Shown here in pieces: positions 1-12,789 of a stretch of 60,000 bases of DNA (the stretch's first letter is position 1; every line of letters begins with the position of its first letter). The notes beneath the pieces were generated by a model, which made no database searches, was not told the origin of the DNA, and was given only the letters and a program-made list of their open reading frames with translations. Source of the DNA: Adiantum capillus-veneris (lineage: Eukaryota > Streptophyta > Polypodiopsida > Polypodiales > Pteridaceae); contig CM043944.1 of NCBI GenBank assembly GCA_014529385.2, forward strand, positions 74,181,384 through 74,241,383, in the 5' to 3' direction. Both the position numbers and the translations under genes were made by a program.

Positions 1-861
1 AACAATCACTACAAACAGCTATGTGCATGAACTCTTTAGCACTCTACGGGGCGGGATGAGAAGACGAGGTTTGCCCACTCTATCGATTTTGACGTATTTG
101 GTTCTTGCAAGCTTCGTTTGATGACGTTTGCAGACGGGGGTGGAACTCTGCCTGTGCGAAATTTCTCTTACTAGAGATATGAATAACAAGCCTAATAGTC
201 AGAGTGACCTACATAAGATGATGGAAAATTGTATATGATCCCCAATCTAATGCCCTCTGTTTGAGGGCTATGGTCCCTTGAACATCCACAACACTAAGTG
301 ACACAAAGGGGATCGACGGATGGGAAGTCCAAGGCAAGATCTCGAGGCAAAACGGAACCTGAACAAAGCAAAAAATCGCACCACTCGTCGCCTGGTTTTG
401 AATCATGTACCTCTCAGGCCAAGTTTTGCGACGCATGGGCTAGCCCTTTCACCCGTGCAAGCATGTTGTACCCATGTGCAACTTTACAGACCTTTATTAT
501 TAATTTATAAGCGCTGCCCGGATTTAATTCATTCCCGAGTTTAGTTTTTAATTGTGCATCGATGACTGCGATCTCCTCGAATCTCGTGTGTGAACTTCCT
601 TGCCCTCCATCCCCCCCCCCCCCCTAATGCTATGTTTTATTTAGTCATGAGGCTTGAACGTTGACTTTGCCCCATGTAACAACAAGCTGGGCTGTACGAT
701 CGCCATGTGAACTAGGAGACATTTGGAATTTGGATGGACTCATGGGAGCCGTGTTGCCCCCTATGACAAACCCTGTGTCATATAGTGACGAGAGGCGCGC
801 GCGCACAGAGTAACTCTATTACGAGGCTCTCATATACACACTATTATACTAACTTTCGTAC
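1..861. other. Unassigned DNA
   Basis: No coding region, transposon end or RNA gene that I can support. The short open frames here have no recognisable motif. A run of 15 or so C lies near 610-625. Nothing else is seen. Confidence 0.5.
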
Positions 862-903
862 CTCTCTCTCTCTCTCTCGCGCACACACACACACACACAC
901 ACA
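862..903. repeat. (CT)n(CA)n microsatellite
   Basis: A CT run passes directly into a CA run. Such compound dinucleotide tracts recur across the whole window and generate spurious Ser-Leu, Arg-Glu and Thr-His open frames. Confidence 0.95.
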
Positions 904-1063
904 AAACTGGAGCAGCACCTCATTCTGCGTTTCTTCGATTCGCAGCGCATTAAAGAAACAGAGAGCTGGAGCAGCTCATCAAAGAGACGCAGAATGAGCT
1001 CGTCGGCTCGCTTGCAAACGGATCCAACAGCAAAAGGACATGATGATGATGATGATGACAGGA

Positions 1064-1170
1064 ATTACACTTGTTGTAATACCTCTTTAGAAGCTGAAGA
1101 TGAGAGCACATCTCCCAACTAGAGGTAATGCACTTGCTGTAATACCTCTTTAGAAGCTGAAGATGAGATA
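1064..1170. repeat. 63-bp tandem duplication
   Basis: The segment with TTGTAATACCTCTTTAGAAG near 1072 recurs 63 bases later with very few changes, ending in GCTGAAGATGAGA in both copies. It is not part of a recognised gene. Confidence 0.8.
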
Positions 1171-1254
1171 TAATCCTCCGTTTGCTTCCCCTCAAACTAT
1201 GAGTTGCATGCCCCCTCCATATCGGCTTGGTTTGTCTTTTGTGTTTGTGTACGT

Positions 1255-1257
<3 letters not shown>

Positions 1258-1324
<67 letters not shown>
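1258..1324. repeat. (GT)n(GA)n microsatellite
   Basis: A pure GT run is followed by a pure GA run. Confidence 0.95.
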
Positions 1325-2516
<1,192 letters not shown>

Positions 2517-2610
2517 CTTCTCTTTGGTTTGATCGTATCGGCATTGAGAGGGAATACGGATGATGGGGCTTGCAATGAACTGGCATTGAAGTTGAAGTAG
2601 AGTAGGTAAC

Positions 2611-2904
2611 GATGTTGATAGAAGCTAAGGGAAACTCCTTTGAATGCATACATTTGAGCTGGAGAATGCACTTATGAGGGGCGAGAGCGGATTTGTGTCA
2701 TGGCAAAGGGGCGCGTTGAGGGTGGGGAGTGAGAGAAGGACCGGCCCACCATAGGTGAGAAGAGAGCTATTATTGCTGGGATTGGGGATGGGGAAGATGC
2801 ATGCAATAAGTGTGGACGATGTCTCCCAAATGAAGATCCCACTGAGGGCTGGACGTTGTACAGTTGGAGATCTGGAAGCCTGGCAAGCCACAACCTAACG
2901 CTGC
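2611..2904. repeat. Segmental duplication copy 1, left part
   Basis: This segment matches 14037-14333 closely along its whole length, for example TTGATAGAAGCTAAGG at the start and CCACAACCTAA near the end. Its continuation is at 12440, after the Ty3-A insertion. The last five bases, GCTGC, form the target duplication of that insertion. No coding function is evident. Confidence 0.85.
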
Positions 2905-3326
2905 TGTATTATTGCACTTAACTCTCCCATTTAAACATCATTCAACTCTGACAAACAGTCTAACAAACACTCTGAACATTCACAGAATTCCGCCATCCAC
3001 TACAAACTTCAGTACAGACTCGCAGACATACTCTGGAAAGACTCCCTGCTTCCATTATGCATTTAGAATACTACATTGATGAGAATATAGAAAGAGAAAG
3101 AAGACAACAGTGTTGGCAAAACATTCTGCACTTTCTTGATACTGCAAAAATCTGCCATCGCATCTTCTTCATCATCGTAACATAAAAACTGCATATTGCC
3201 GAACACCCCTTGACATAAATAAACATCCCTACACTTAAGATCCCAAAAGACACCCCACATATTAAGGTTCATTACATAATCACTTTTAAAGTCAAAATCC
3301 TACTCCACCGAGGTGTAGCCTTAACA
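2905..3326 (-). repeat. Ty3-A 3' LTR
   Basis: 422 bases aligned with 12019-12439. On the plus strand it starts TGTATTATTGC and ends CCTTAACA, giving the usual TG...CA ends. Confidence 0.92.
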
Positions 3327-3390
3327 CTTGGCATAGCCCGGTGGCTTGAGCCATAGGCTGACCTCGTACCCATGATCCCTTGATCCATGT

Positions 3391-5926
3391 TCAGCCACTT
3401 TGATTTTCTGCATTCAGTCCTTGCTTCTGCTCCACTTCAACAGTTGCATCCTTTGCCACAGGTAAGTGTACTGCGAGTGGTTCTGCATCCATATCAACCA
3501 CAAGAAGTGAACCTTCTGCAACTATTTCCATGCTACTCTCATGTAGTGCCTGCACAGTTGCAGCTTGTGCTCCCATTTGAATACTAGTCTACTGCTCCAT
3601 CAGCTGCTTGCGGATTGATTCCAATTCAGCATTCCGCTCACGCAGCTCGACATTCTCCTCGCGGACCTTATGCTCTCTAGCAGCTTCAAACCACCTCTTG
3701 TACATATCAATCGGCTTTGCCATGTGTTTTTGAAAAAGCCGTGCTACTTGGTGCCACAATTCCTTGGTGTAATCAAACACCTCTTTCTTCAAAACATCCA
3801 CATCTGCATCAGAGATCAACACACCTGTGACACCCTGGCCATCCAAAAGTGGCCCTCTCCAGATCCACCAATGGAGTTACCCTATTCATCAAGAAATTGT
3901 TATCTGCAATAAGATGTGCAATCTTATCCTCCACTTCATGAAACTGCTTCTCTGTGGCCTCCTTAAGACCATCTGCCAATATCTGAAACTCTTGTGCAGT
4001 TCCCGCCATCTCAGAAATCCGATTACGCATATCTGCACCGACCCGAGCTAACTCCTCCTGTAATAATGTCTTCTCCTTCAATACTTTATCCACCTGACTC
4101 TGTAGCTGATCGACTTCACACTTCAAGCTATCAATGCGTTCCCCCTCAGCCTTTTGCATCTCGAGGGTGAGGATCATAGCCTCCTGGTTGCAAATAAACC
4201 GATTCAAGTCCGACAAACTCTGAACAACATCTTGAACTGAGAACACCCCATCCAACTTAACACTTGTAGGTTTAGCAAAAGGGGTTGTTTTAATGTCCTG
4301 TGTCACTAGGGTCTGTTCCCTTGAACCCTCGCGAACCTTCCGTGGAAACAGAGTTATGGTACGGCTCTTGGTGTCGATTGTTGGCAATCATGTCCTAGAA
4401 CGGAAAAGAGTGACCTTCCTTGATGACTACACCTTTTCATCTATGCTAGCTGTTGACTTAATTCCTTGGCCCAATGCAGATTTAAGCCTGTCCCCACTAG
4501 GCATATCCCAATCCAACTTCCGATGCTGTGCATCACCCAAGCTCTGCACATCTGGAATCTTAACAAAGCTCGGTGGTGTGGGTGTGAGAGGTACCTGGAG
4601 CACATAGGAGAAAATTGCCTGCAAGTAAGGAGCTACCTTGCTAACAGACGGTGACCTCCTTTTATCCCTTGGCTCTGAAAACTGTAGTCTGTCAAAAATG
4701 AAGGATGCCCAATCCACCTTCTGCCCTCGTTCCGCATGATGAATTGGGGCAAACGCCTCTTTGGACATATAGGCGGTTTTTTCCAACAAACAAACCCTAT
4801 CCAAATACCAAAATAAGTGAGTACTGCTGAGTTTTTCACAATTCCGCACCATATAATAAGCCCTACTGCCTTTTGGCTGCCCAAATTCAGACCTCATCAC
4901 CACATCTGTCATTTTCTTTGCCTTGTGCAAAGGATTGTGAGAAACCTTGAAAACCTCTGCCACCAACTTTGGGGAAACGTCCTTTCCCTCCATGATATAG
5001 CCAGCATTTTCCTTAAGGTGGCAAAGTTGCGACTCTACAAACTCTTCTCCGAAAGAGCCCATGGTAAACATGCATACTCATAAAGGCCAACCCGGTGCAG
5101 CCATACCTCTATATCATGATCATGAATGTTGAATATCTCGAGCTCGTCGACCTCCATCTACTCCACAGCATCGTCCCCACCGGATTCTACCCCCTCAATT
5201 TCCTCCACGCTCTGAATACTTTCTCTGGGGGCACATAACAACTCCTCCATGGCCATCTTCATTGAATGGGTTTGCGTCATCTCCTCCTCACCTAGCTCCT
5301 GCTGTTTAGGCACTGCAGATTTTCTGAAGCTTTCAAAAGACATGGCGTCGAAGGTGATAGGAAACTCACGCACAGTGGTAAAGCTTCTTTTGACGACGAA
5401 AGCAGGATACTTGCATGCAAAATGAGTGTGGCCTTTCACCTCAAATCGGGCGCTGACCACCCCATGATGGTCCTTATTCTGAAAGTGTGTGTTAATACCC
5501 CGCACACGTGGGTTCCACCCCATGATGTTACTTATTCTGAAAGTGCGTGTTAATACCCCGCACACATGGGCTGATTAGACCACTCACTTCAAGGCAATCT
5601 CCCTTAAAAACATTCTGCATCGTAAACTGGTGACTTCCTTGATGACATAACCCCTGGACAATGCCACCCAATGCAATTCCGCTGCGGATTTTATCCAATA
5701 CCACACTTTTGTCAAAACCAAATCCGACCACATTCTGCAACATGAACCCACTGCTAGACACTGTATGGCTATCAGTGATCCCCAAAGATTCCTCCTTGAA
5801 CTCCAACACTGGTTGTACCCATTTCACTCCAATTTCCTCAGCCTCGTTTACCATCCATCTTGGAATCTCAGGAATCTTGCCATAAAAAATTTTCATCGTA
5901 AAGCCATTGACCGGGGTAACATTCAA
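3391..5926 (-). pseudogene. Extra open reading region of Ty3-A downstream of integrase
   Basis: After the integrase, and before the 3' LTR, the minus strand carries successive coding-like blocks at 5926-5528, 5565-5158, 5071-4427, 4387-3809, 3846-3589 and 3576-3391. They are separated by stops and frameshifts, so this looks like one broken protein of about 800 residues. The 5071-4427 block has a folded-domain look (many aromatic and charged residues, for example FWYLDRVCLL). The 4387-3809 block is a long heptad-rich coiled coil (for example LKCEVDQLQSQVDKVLKEK). I see no signal peptide or membrane segment, so it is not an obvious envelope-type protein. Some plant Ty3 lineages do carry an additional gene at this position. 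I do not recognise this one. A 56-base tandem repeat at about 5478-5570 disturbs it. Confidence 0.6.
5478..5575. repeat. Short tandem duplication inside Ty3-A
   Basis: The string TATTCTGAAAGTG followed by GTTAATACCCCGCACAC occurs twice about 56 bases apart, with an ATGATG segment between. It disrupts the extra reading region. Confidence 0.8.
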
Positions 5927-5933
5927 ATCATAA

Positions 5934-6046
5934 AAATTGTAAAAGAATTAGGCCAAGGAACATTCAGATTGAGGGATGTTCCATTGATCGTGTACCAAAA
6001 ACATCCCTCAATCTGAATGTTGCTTGGCCTAATTCTTTTACAATTT
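5934..6046. repeat. Perfect-type inverted repeat (46-bp arms) in Ty3-A
   Basis: Arm 5934-5979 is the reverse complement of 6001-6046 with a single mismatch by eye. The loop is about 21 bases. The arms encode the end of the integrase (the peptide VKELGQ.TFRLRD), so the structure arose by inverted duplication of Ty3-A coding sequence and breaks the reading frame. Confidence 0.92.
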
Positions 6047-7171
6047 GATAAGGCCCAAAGTACCTTAACTTTAGTTTTCCTGGGTGTGGTCCCAACTTGG
6101 AATTGTACAACATCACCCAATCACTCTTCTGGAAAATTTTGAACTTAACCTGCCTTGTCATCCAAGCTTGTCGTCTCTTTTATCCAATATCTGCTGCATA
6201 TGCACTATGAATCCGATCCTCTTTCAACTTCAACAACTCCCTCTGTCTATGAAACACAGAATCCTCAGGACTCAGCCTATGTTGAACTACCAATCTCAGA
6301 ATTGGAATCACATACTCCATGGGAACAATAGCCTCAATCCCATAATCCAATTTGAAAGGTGTCATCCTTGTGGCAACCTTATATGCTGTACGAAACAACC
6401 ATAAAGCTGAATCCAATTTGTCATCCCAATCCTTTCAATTTTCTGAGACAATCTTTTTTAGAATTCTCACTAGCACCTTGTTTGTACTCTCAGCTTGACC
6501 ATTTGCCTGCGAATGATATGGAGTTGACTTCTTGTGCAAAATCATATGTGTGGCTGTCAACTCGGCAATTACTGAATTCAAAAAATGCACATCCTGATTT
6601 GACAGTAGCTCAATGGGACATCCAAATCTCGTCATAATGTTTGTATACAAAAATCTAGCCACACTTGCTGCTTTATTATCTCTCAAAGATACTGCTTCCA
6701 CCCATTTGGTAGCATAGTCTGTTGCAACCAAAATGTATCTTGCTCCTGTTCTACTAGCTTTCGGTGATATTGGCCCAAAAAAATCTAATCCCCACTTTTG
6801 AAATGGTTCAAGTGGTAAAATTGGGTGATCCTGCATCCTATCCATTGAAGTAGGTTGTCCAATCTTTTGACATTGCAAGCATCCCCTTGCAAATTGATGT
6901 GCATCCTTGAGCAACAATGGCCACCACAAGCCAGCTTGCATGATCTTTCTCCCTGTTATTAAAAATGTCCTCCTGCTATCCCATAATGGGCTTCTTGTAA
7001 AACCGCTTTCTGCTCCTCATCAGGGACACATCTCCTGATGATCTGATCTGCTCCCTTTCTATACAATGCTCCAGTAATAATCAGAAATGGCCTACTCCTC
7101 AATGCAAACTTCTTCCTTTGATCTGAGGACATATTAGAAGGCAACACTCCATCTGTCAAGAACTGCAACAT
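5960..7171 (-). pseudogene. Ty3-A integrase, broken
   Basis: The minus-strand translation shows the HHCC zinc-binding part (HYGIAGGH ... CLQCQK), then the catalytic core. The three acidic residues sit in WGLDFFGP, LSNQDVHF and QANGQAESTNK, the D,D-35-E triad of retroviral-type integrases. The C-terminal part follows (ALWLFRTAYKVATRMTPF, then GPYQIVKELGQATFRL). Integrase would join the element's cDNA to host DNA in the nucleus. The reading frame is interrupted near 6950 and 6430 and by the inverted repeat at 5934-6046, so it cannot be made intact. It lies directly downstream of RNase H, as expected for Ty3/gypsy. Confidence 0.9.
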
Positions 7172-7195
7172 TTGGTCATACCAATTGTCAAAATT

Positions 7196-8644
7196 TTACC
7201 TCTGTACAGAAAACAAATCCGCATCTGGCAACTGATCTAACATTCCTGATGTCTCCTCAAAATGCTCCAATCTGCTAAGATAATCCGCCACTGCATGTTG
7301 ATTCCCTAGTGTATGCAACACTGTATAATCAAGCTCTTGCAACAAAAGAATCCATCTGGCAAGTCTACCCTCCATCTTTGGCTTCTTAACTAAGAAGATA
7401 AGTGCTTGATGGTCCACATGGAAAACCACTTTATTCCCCAACAAGTAATGTTGAAATTTCTCCAAGGCAAACTGCATCCCTAAAGCCTCATGCTCCGTAA
7501 CAGTATAGTTCTTCTCAGTCGGTTTCAACATCCAACTTGCATAATATACTGGTCTTAACCATCTCTGGATCTTCTCCTGCATCAGCACCGCTCCTACTAC
7601 AATATTCGATGAATCCACAAACACATGGAAAGGCAACTGCCAATCTGGAGGTTGAAAAATAGGTGATACCACTAACATCTTTTTCAAACACTGAAAAGCC
7701 TTTTCCTGAGCATCTCCCTAGATAAAATCAATATCCTTCTTTGTCAAATGAGTCAAGGGTGCACTGACTGCTGCCAAATACCTCAAATTCTGACTATGCC
7801 ACTTAATCTGTCCCATGAACCTGGAAATTTCCTTCACATTAACAGGTGCTACTGCCTTCTGAATTGCACTGGTCTTGTCTGAATCTATGGAAACCCCCTC
7901 TTTAGAAATGATATTCCCTAACAATTTCCCTCTTTGGACTGCTATTGCACACTTAAATGGAGTCAAAGACATCCGAAACAATCGGCATCTTTCGAAACAT
8001 TTCCTCAAATATTCCAAATGGTTAATATTCTCTGCAAATACCGAAAAATCATCCACAAAAATCCTCATGAACTTTGTCAAATAAGGTTCAAATTTCTTAA
8101 ACTTTCGAGTAAGAAGGGGATCCATTCTTCAATCCAAAACTCATCGCTGTGTATGCAAAAGCTCCCCACTCAGTAATAAATGCTGTCTTAGCTACATTCT
8201 CATCTACCACAGAATCTGATTTTACCCTGAAAATCCATCAAAAAAATTGTACATCCCTTTCGAGTAAGAAGGGGGTCCATTCTTCAATCCAAAACTCATC
8301 ACTGTGTATGCAAAAGCTCCACACTGAGTAATAAATGTTGTCTTAGCTACATCCTCATCTGCCATCCGAATCTGATTATACCCTGAAAATCCATCAAGAA
8401 AACTCTACATCTCATGTCCTGCTACATCATCCAAGATTGAATCCACAAATGGCAATGGGAATGGATCTGCAATGGTTGATGCATTCAACTTCCTGTAATC
8501 CACACAAACACGGATCTTCCCTGACTTCTTGGGAACCACCACTATAGGTGACAACCATTCTGCTTGATCAATTGGAACTATAAATCCCACTTGGAGAAGC
8601 TTATCCAACTCCTCTTTAACTTGCTTAGCATAATTGGGGTTCAT
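7196..8644 (-). pseudogene. Ty3-A reverse transcriptase and RNase H, broken
   Basis: Block 8644-8405 carries the RT start (VGFIVPIDQAEWLSPIVVVPK, then KIRVCVDYRKLNA). Block 8125-7718 carries the active-site motif FVDD in MRIFVDDFSVF, where many Ty3 elements have Y/F-x-DD, and ends with the connection region. RNase H is at 7687-7196 (HVFVDSSNIVVGAVL, then NYTVTEHEALG, then VVFHVDHQALI), with D, E and D catalytic residues visible. The RT is destroyed in the middle: a 155-base segment that encodes the conserved FSGYNQI...FGLKNG block is present twice in tandem (8106-8260 and 8261-8415) with stops. The RNase H domain itself is open. Confidence 0.92.
8106..8415. repeat. 155-bp tandem duplication in Ty3-A RT
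   Basis: CGAGTAAGAAGGGG-TCCATTC begins at 8106 and again at 8261. The two copies match throughout with scattered substitutions, both ending near CCCTGAAAATCCATCA. The duplicated block encodes a core RT motif, so it inactivates the enzyme. Confidence 0.93.
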
Positions 8645-8653
8645 TCTATATCT

Positions 8654-9769
8654 CTATTGAATCACTTCCCTCAAGTTGATTTTGTGCTTATACACAGCCG
8701 GATCCATGCCCTTCAAATCCGAATAATCCCAAGAAAAAATATCAATAAACTCTGTCAACTGCTTCAATTCTTCCTTAAATGCATCATTCAAATGAACACT
8801 TATTTTGACAAGTTTAGGAATCCCTTGAGATCCCAAATCAAGATCCTGCAATTCATCCTCTTTGACTCTAGAAACCTTCTCCATCAATTTATCATAAAGA
8901 AACTTTGCTTTGAGGATTTCCTCCTTTGGTGCAATATCCCCTTTTGAATTATCTTGATCCTTTTCTGCACTACCGTGACCAATTTGTGACTTCTTGCCTG
9001 ACTTCAGATTTGCATCTGCTACTTCTAACTTACTAGTTGACTTCTTCAACTCTCCCTGCTTCACATACTTCTCAACAATCATCACAACATCCACTTCAAA
9101 CACTGGAACCACTATAGGATTAGCCTCTATAAAACATGCTTCCTCATCATCTTTAACTTCCTCAGCTAAATTTATAGTCTGAGCCAACATTGGTTTCATC
9201 GATGTCAACAACTGCTTCTTGGAACTCATCGGAATCCTCATTGACTTTTTACCCTTCTTCAAAATGACCTATTCTTTTTCCAATCCTGTTTAAGCTTTGT
9301 TGACTTAAACCATGGTCTACCCAACATAGAATAAGCATTACGAGCATCTTGCATCTTTAGCACCACAAAATTTACAGTAAAAGACAATCCATGCACTTTA
9401 AGAGTTTGACATCTCAACATTCCAATAGGCTGCACTCTCCGCTGGTCCGCCATCCGCACTTGAAATGGTGCAGGCTCCAACTTCACATTTGTCATCTTCT
9501 GACAGTTCAGTTTCCGACAGAATATTCACCCCGGATCCACCATCCAGCATAACTTCTGGAAACACACGGCCATCAAACTCGAGCCGCACAGTTGGTATAG
9601 TGAAATCCACATCATCTGGATTAATTTGATAACTCCCAATTGATTTCTCCAATGCATTTGAAGTCATGGGGACTTTTGTCATCCTGGTTGCAGAATAAAA
9701 CCTATCTTGGAAAATCGGTACCAACGAAAGTAATTGATCCAATGTAAAGTGCATAGGAGTATTTAGCAT
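8654..9769 (-). pseudogene. Ty3-A protease and linker region, broken
   Basis: The aspartic protease signature appears on the minus strand as EVMLDGGSGVNILSE near 9555-9510 (D-G-G-S-G where retroviral-type proteases have D-S/T-G). It is preceded by a segment ending in NPDDVDFTIPTVRLEFDG. After a frameshift it continues with RMADQRRVQPIGMLR and AYSMLGRPWFK, typical of the protease C-terminus in plant Ty3 polyproteins. The block 9262-8654 is a charged spacer leading into RT. The protease would cut the polyprotein during particle maturation. At least two frameshifts separate these parts. Confidence 0.85.
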
Positions 9770-11821
9770 AGTTCCTCAAACAATGCTGCCCATAGTAATT
9801 CAGAATTGACCACTTTCTGCATATGTTTTTGCATATTTTTAGAAATTGTCTCATTAGGACCCAACTTCTGAGCTTCCTCAACTGCTTCATCTCTTACATC
9901 TCTTTGCTCCTCCCAATGCAAAGGTGGTCTAAGACGTGATTTTGAACGTGTTACTGCCAAACTATCCAAATCTTCCCACATATCCTCTGAAGGACTACAT
10001 TCTAAAGGACAATCTACCAAAACCGTATTCGCTTCGTGATCTAGAAAAACCTCAACACCAACTAAATTGCTCTTAGCCGCTTCCTTTGTTGCCGCCTATT
10101 GTGTTGGTGCCGCAGGCAACTGTGGTACCTGTGCATTCCCTATTTGCGGATTCCGCCCTTGTGGATTCCAATTTTGTGGTTGTTGCCATCCCTTGGCTGC
10201 TATCAATTTTGTTGTGTTGATTCCAAGTTCCTCCCCATGGCCTAAAATTTTGATATCCTCCAAACCTTGGTCAAAATCCTTGAATGAAATTTCCCCGAAA
10301 TGGTCGATTCTGATTAAAAGGTGGTCTCCACCCCGAGAATGGTTGCTGATTTCTCTGCCATCCCATATTATTAAATACCTTCTATTGTCCACCTGTATCC
10401 GGAAAGACTTCTGTTGACCACCTGAACCTGTACCTTCTTGGTCTCCACCCCGAGAAGGGTTGTTGATTTCTCTGCTATCCTATATTATTAAATACCTTCT
10501 GTTTTCCACTTGCTTGTGCCAAATTTTACTCAATCTTCTGTTGAATCCTCTTTGGGATTGGTCCTCGAAAATTTGGATTATACCAACAATTAGGTGTAAC
10601 ATGACCATCTTTTCCACAAATGTCACAATGGAGCTTCTTGGTAGATGACTCCGGCTTGACACCCAACTATTTCAATTTCTTCTTTACCATCATTTCCACT
10701 GTACTACTCTTAGACTTCCCTTTGGCCTTCTTCTTATGCTTCCTCTTCTTGTCCTCCTTCTCAGAATCAGAATCTGAGTCTGAACTCTCATCGGAGTCTG
10801 AATTGCTACCAGAATCTGAATCTGAATCTGTATCTGTATCCGTATCCGAGTCTGAATTGGAATGTGACTCATCCTCACTACTGTCATCTGCTGATCTCTT
10901 CTTCTTTTTACCCTTTTTCTCCTTCTTTTTAGAGGAACCTGGGTTAACAACTCCAAACCTCTTCTCTGCCCTTGTGGCAGTTGCCACCAAATTATCCAAT
11001 CTTGCTCCAACATCAACACCTGCAACTGCATTCCGCAACCCATTCATATAATATCCGGCTAACATTTCATCTGTAGGCCTCTTTGCATAGGTAAGCCTAT
11101 TCAAGTACTAATTAAACCTCTGAGTATAATCCTCAACAAACATTTTCTTCTACCTAATTCCCTTCACTTTATTAAGCACATCATTTTGTGTCTTCTCCTT
11201 TTGGAATCTGTTCAGAAATGCATTTCTCAATGCATCATAATCCACAAAATGTCCCACATTGAAATTTCTCAACCACTGCATGGCTTTTCCCTCCAATGTC
11301 GCTTGGAATTGTCGCATTTTGGATGCTGCAGCATATACTCCGTCAAATCCTATGGCCTGCCCCCTTGTCTCAAATTGAGCTACGTGGCAATCAGGGTCCT
11401 ATTTGGATTTCCTTGAGAAGGTCCCGAACTTGACGCATAAATCTGTTGTAGCCGCTGCCGCCATATTCCTTTGCACATTTGGAGATAACTGCCTTGCTGA
11501 GGAGGAGGATGATGATCCCGATATTACTGGTTGCCGTGGAATATTTCCGCCAATGCCTAGAGGGTCATATTCTAATCTTCTCCTTGTCAGAAACAATTGT
11601 TGCAACACTTCACCTCCAACATATCCTAGGTCTAATGGCCTATTCTCCTCAGCCTCATTGAAAATTCCCCCATATTGCTCAATGACCTCTAAATCGTCCG
11701 TACTCGTCGGCTCTGATGCTTCCTCCCAATTATCAACTTGGACACCTCTGTCTTCACGATTCTCCTGTCCCGCTTCACGTTGTTCCTCGTGTTGTTGCAA
11801 CTCCTTCTGCCTCGCTGCCAA
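9763..11821 (-). pseudogene. Ty3-A gag, broken
   Basis: The likely start is the Met at 11821 (MAARQKELQQHEEQ), about 200 bases inside the 5' LTR. A retrotransposon gag core follows around 11390-11060 (QATLEGKAMQWLRNF, then an open block from 11104). Next comes an extreme acidic Ser/Asp tract about 60 residues long (10870-10740) followed by a Lys-rich stretch, then a CCHC knuckle CDICGKDGHVTPNC near 10635-10595. Past the knuckle, a 117-base in-frame duplication repeats the peptide QRNQQPFSGWRP. Gag would form the cytoplasmic virus-like particle. Stops lie near 11399, 11150, 10667, 10480 and 10092, so it is not functional. Confidence 0.87.
10323..10556. repeat. 117-bp in-frame tandem duplication in gag
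   Basis: GGTCTCCACCCCGAGAA starts at 10323 and at 10440. The 117-base period is a multiple of three, so on the minus strand a 39-residue peptide ending QRNQQPFSGWRP is repeated. Confidence 0.85.
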
Positions 11822-12018
11822 CCTTGTTAAATAAGAATGTGATGGCTATGGTAAATTATCCAGAGCTGATTACCCAATGGCACTTGACCTCTTCAAAACC
11901 AAACTGTCAAAATAACTGCCGATGCCTTTTCGATTCCACTTCATCCTGGCACTCCACCTTCTCACAGAAGAGAGTAACTTCGACCATGAACACACATCAC
12001 CAACACCGTGATTGCCAG

Positions 12019-12439
12019 TGTATTATTGCACTTAACTCTCCCATTTAAACATCATTCAACTTTGACAAACACTCTGACAAACACTCTGAACATTCACAGA
12101 ATTCTGCCATCACTACAAACTTCAGTACAGACTCACAGACATACTCTGGAAAGACTCGCTGCTTCCATTATGCATTGAGAATACTACAGTGATGATAATA
12201 TAGAAAGAGAAAGAAGACAATAGTGTTGAAAAAACATTCTGCACTTTCTTGATACTGCAGAAATCTGCCATCACATCTTCTTCATCATTGTAATGTAAAA
12301 ACTGCCTATTGCCGAACACTCCTTGACATAAATAAACATCCCTACACTTAAGATCCCAAAATACACATCCCATATTAAGGTTCATTACATAGTCACTTTT
12401 AAAGTCAAAATCCTACTCCACCGAGGTGTAGCCTTAATA
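12019..12439 (-). repeat. Ty3-A 5' LTR
   Basis: 421 bases aligned with 2905-3326. The outer end reads CCTTAATA where the other LTR has CCTTAACA, so the terminal dinucleotide has mutated. On the minus strand just inside it, TGGCAATCACGG is a possible primer site, but I do not recognise the tRNA. Confidence 0.92.
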
Positions 12440-12749
12440 GCTACTCCGAAGGGGTAGGGCACACAGGAAATGAAGAAACATGATGAGGGGCAAAGAACAA
12501 GAGATGTGCATGTCGGCATGCTTAGCATTGTCATAAGGCCACATTAGTTATTGTTTTCCATTGCCTTGGTTTACTCTCTGCAGACTAGTGTACAACATTC
12601 TGAGCTTGAAGTGGGATGGGTTGTGATCAGGTAGTTAATGTGTGCGCATTGAAGCATAGCTATTTGCAGAGGATGCATGCGTGGAGATAGCAACAGGTTT
12701 GCACATTATACCAATAGAGACGAGGGAGGCCATGATAGAGTTAGTAGGA

Positions 12750-12789
<40 letters not shown>

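Larger units (their letters stand above)
2905..12439 (-). mobile_element. Ty3/gypsy LTR retrotransposon Ty3-A, degraded
   Basis: The 9.5-kb element is read on the minus strand, with its 5' LTR at 12019-12439 and its 3' LTR at 2905-3326. Flanks are GCTGC on one side and GCTAC on the other, a five-base target duplication with one change. Domain order on the minus strand is gag, acidic Ser/Asp tract, CCHC knuckle, protease, reverse transcriptase, RNase H, integrase, then about 2.5 kb of extra coding-like sequence before the 3' LTR. Protease-RT-RNaseH-integrase order is the Ty3/gypsy order. Frameshifts, stops, three tandem duplications and one inverted duplication break the coding sequence. My hand count finds roughly two dozen differences between the LTRs, so the insertion is not recent. 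No clear polypurine tract adjoins the 3' LTR. Confidence 0.93.

Noticed and set aside
3391-5926. Envelope gene for the extra Ty3-A reading region
   Set aside because: No signal peptide, membrane segment or cleavage-site pattern is visible; a coiled coil dominates.
10620-11051. Plus-strand Ser/Glu-rich open frame
   Set aside because: It is the antisense of the acidic Ser/Asp tract of Ty3-A gag; the minus-strand frame has the gag and knuckle context.
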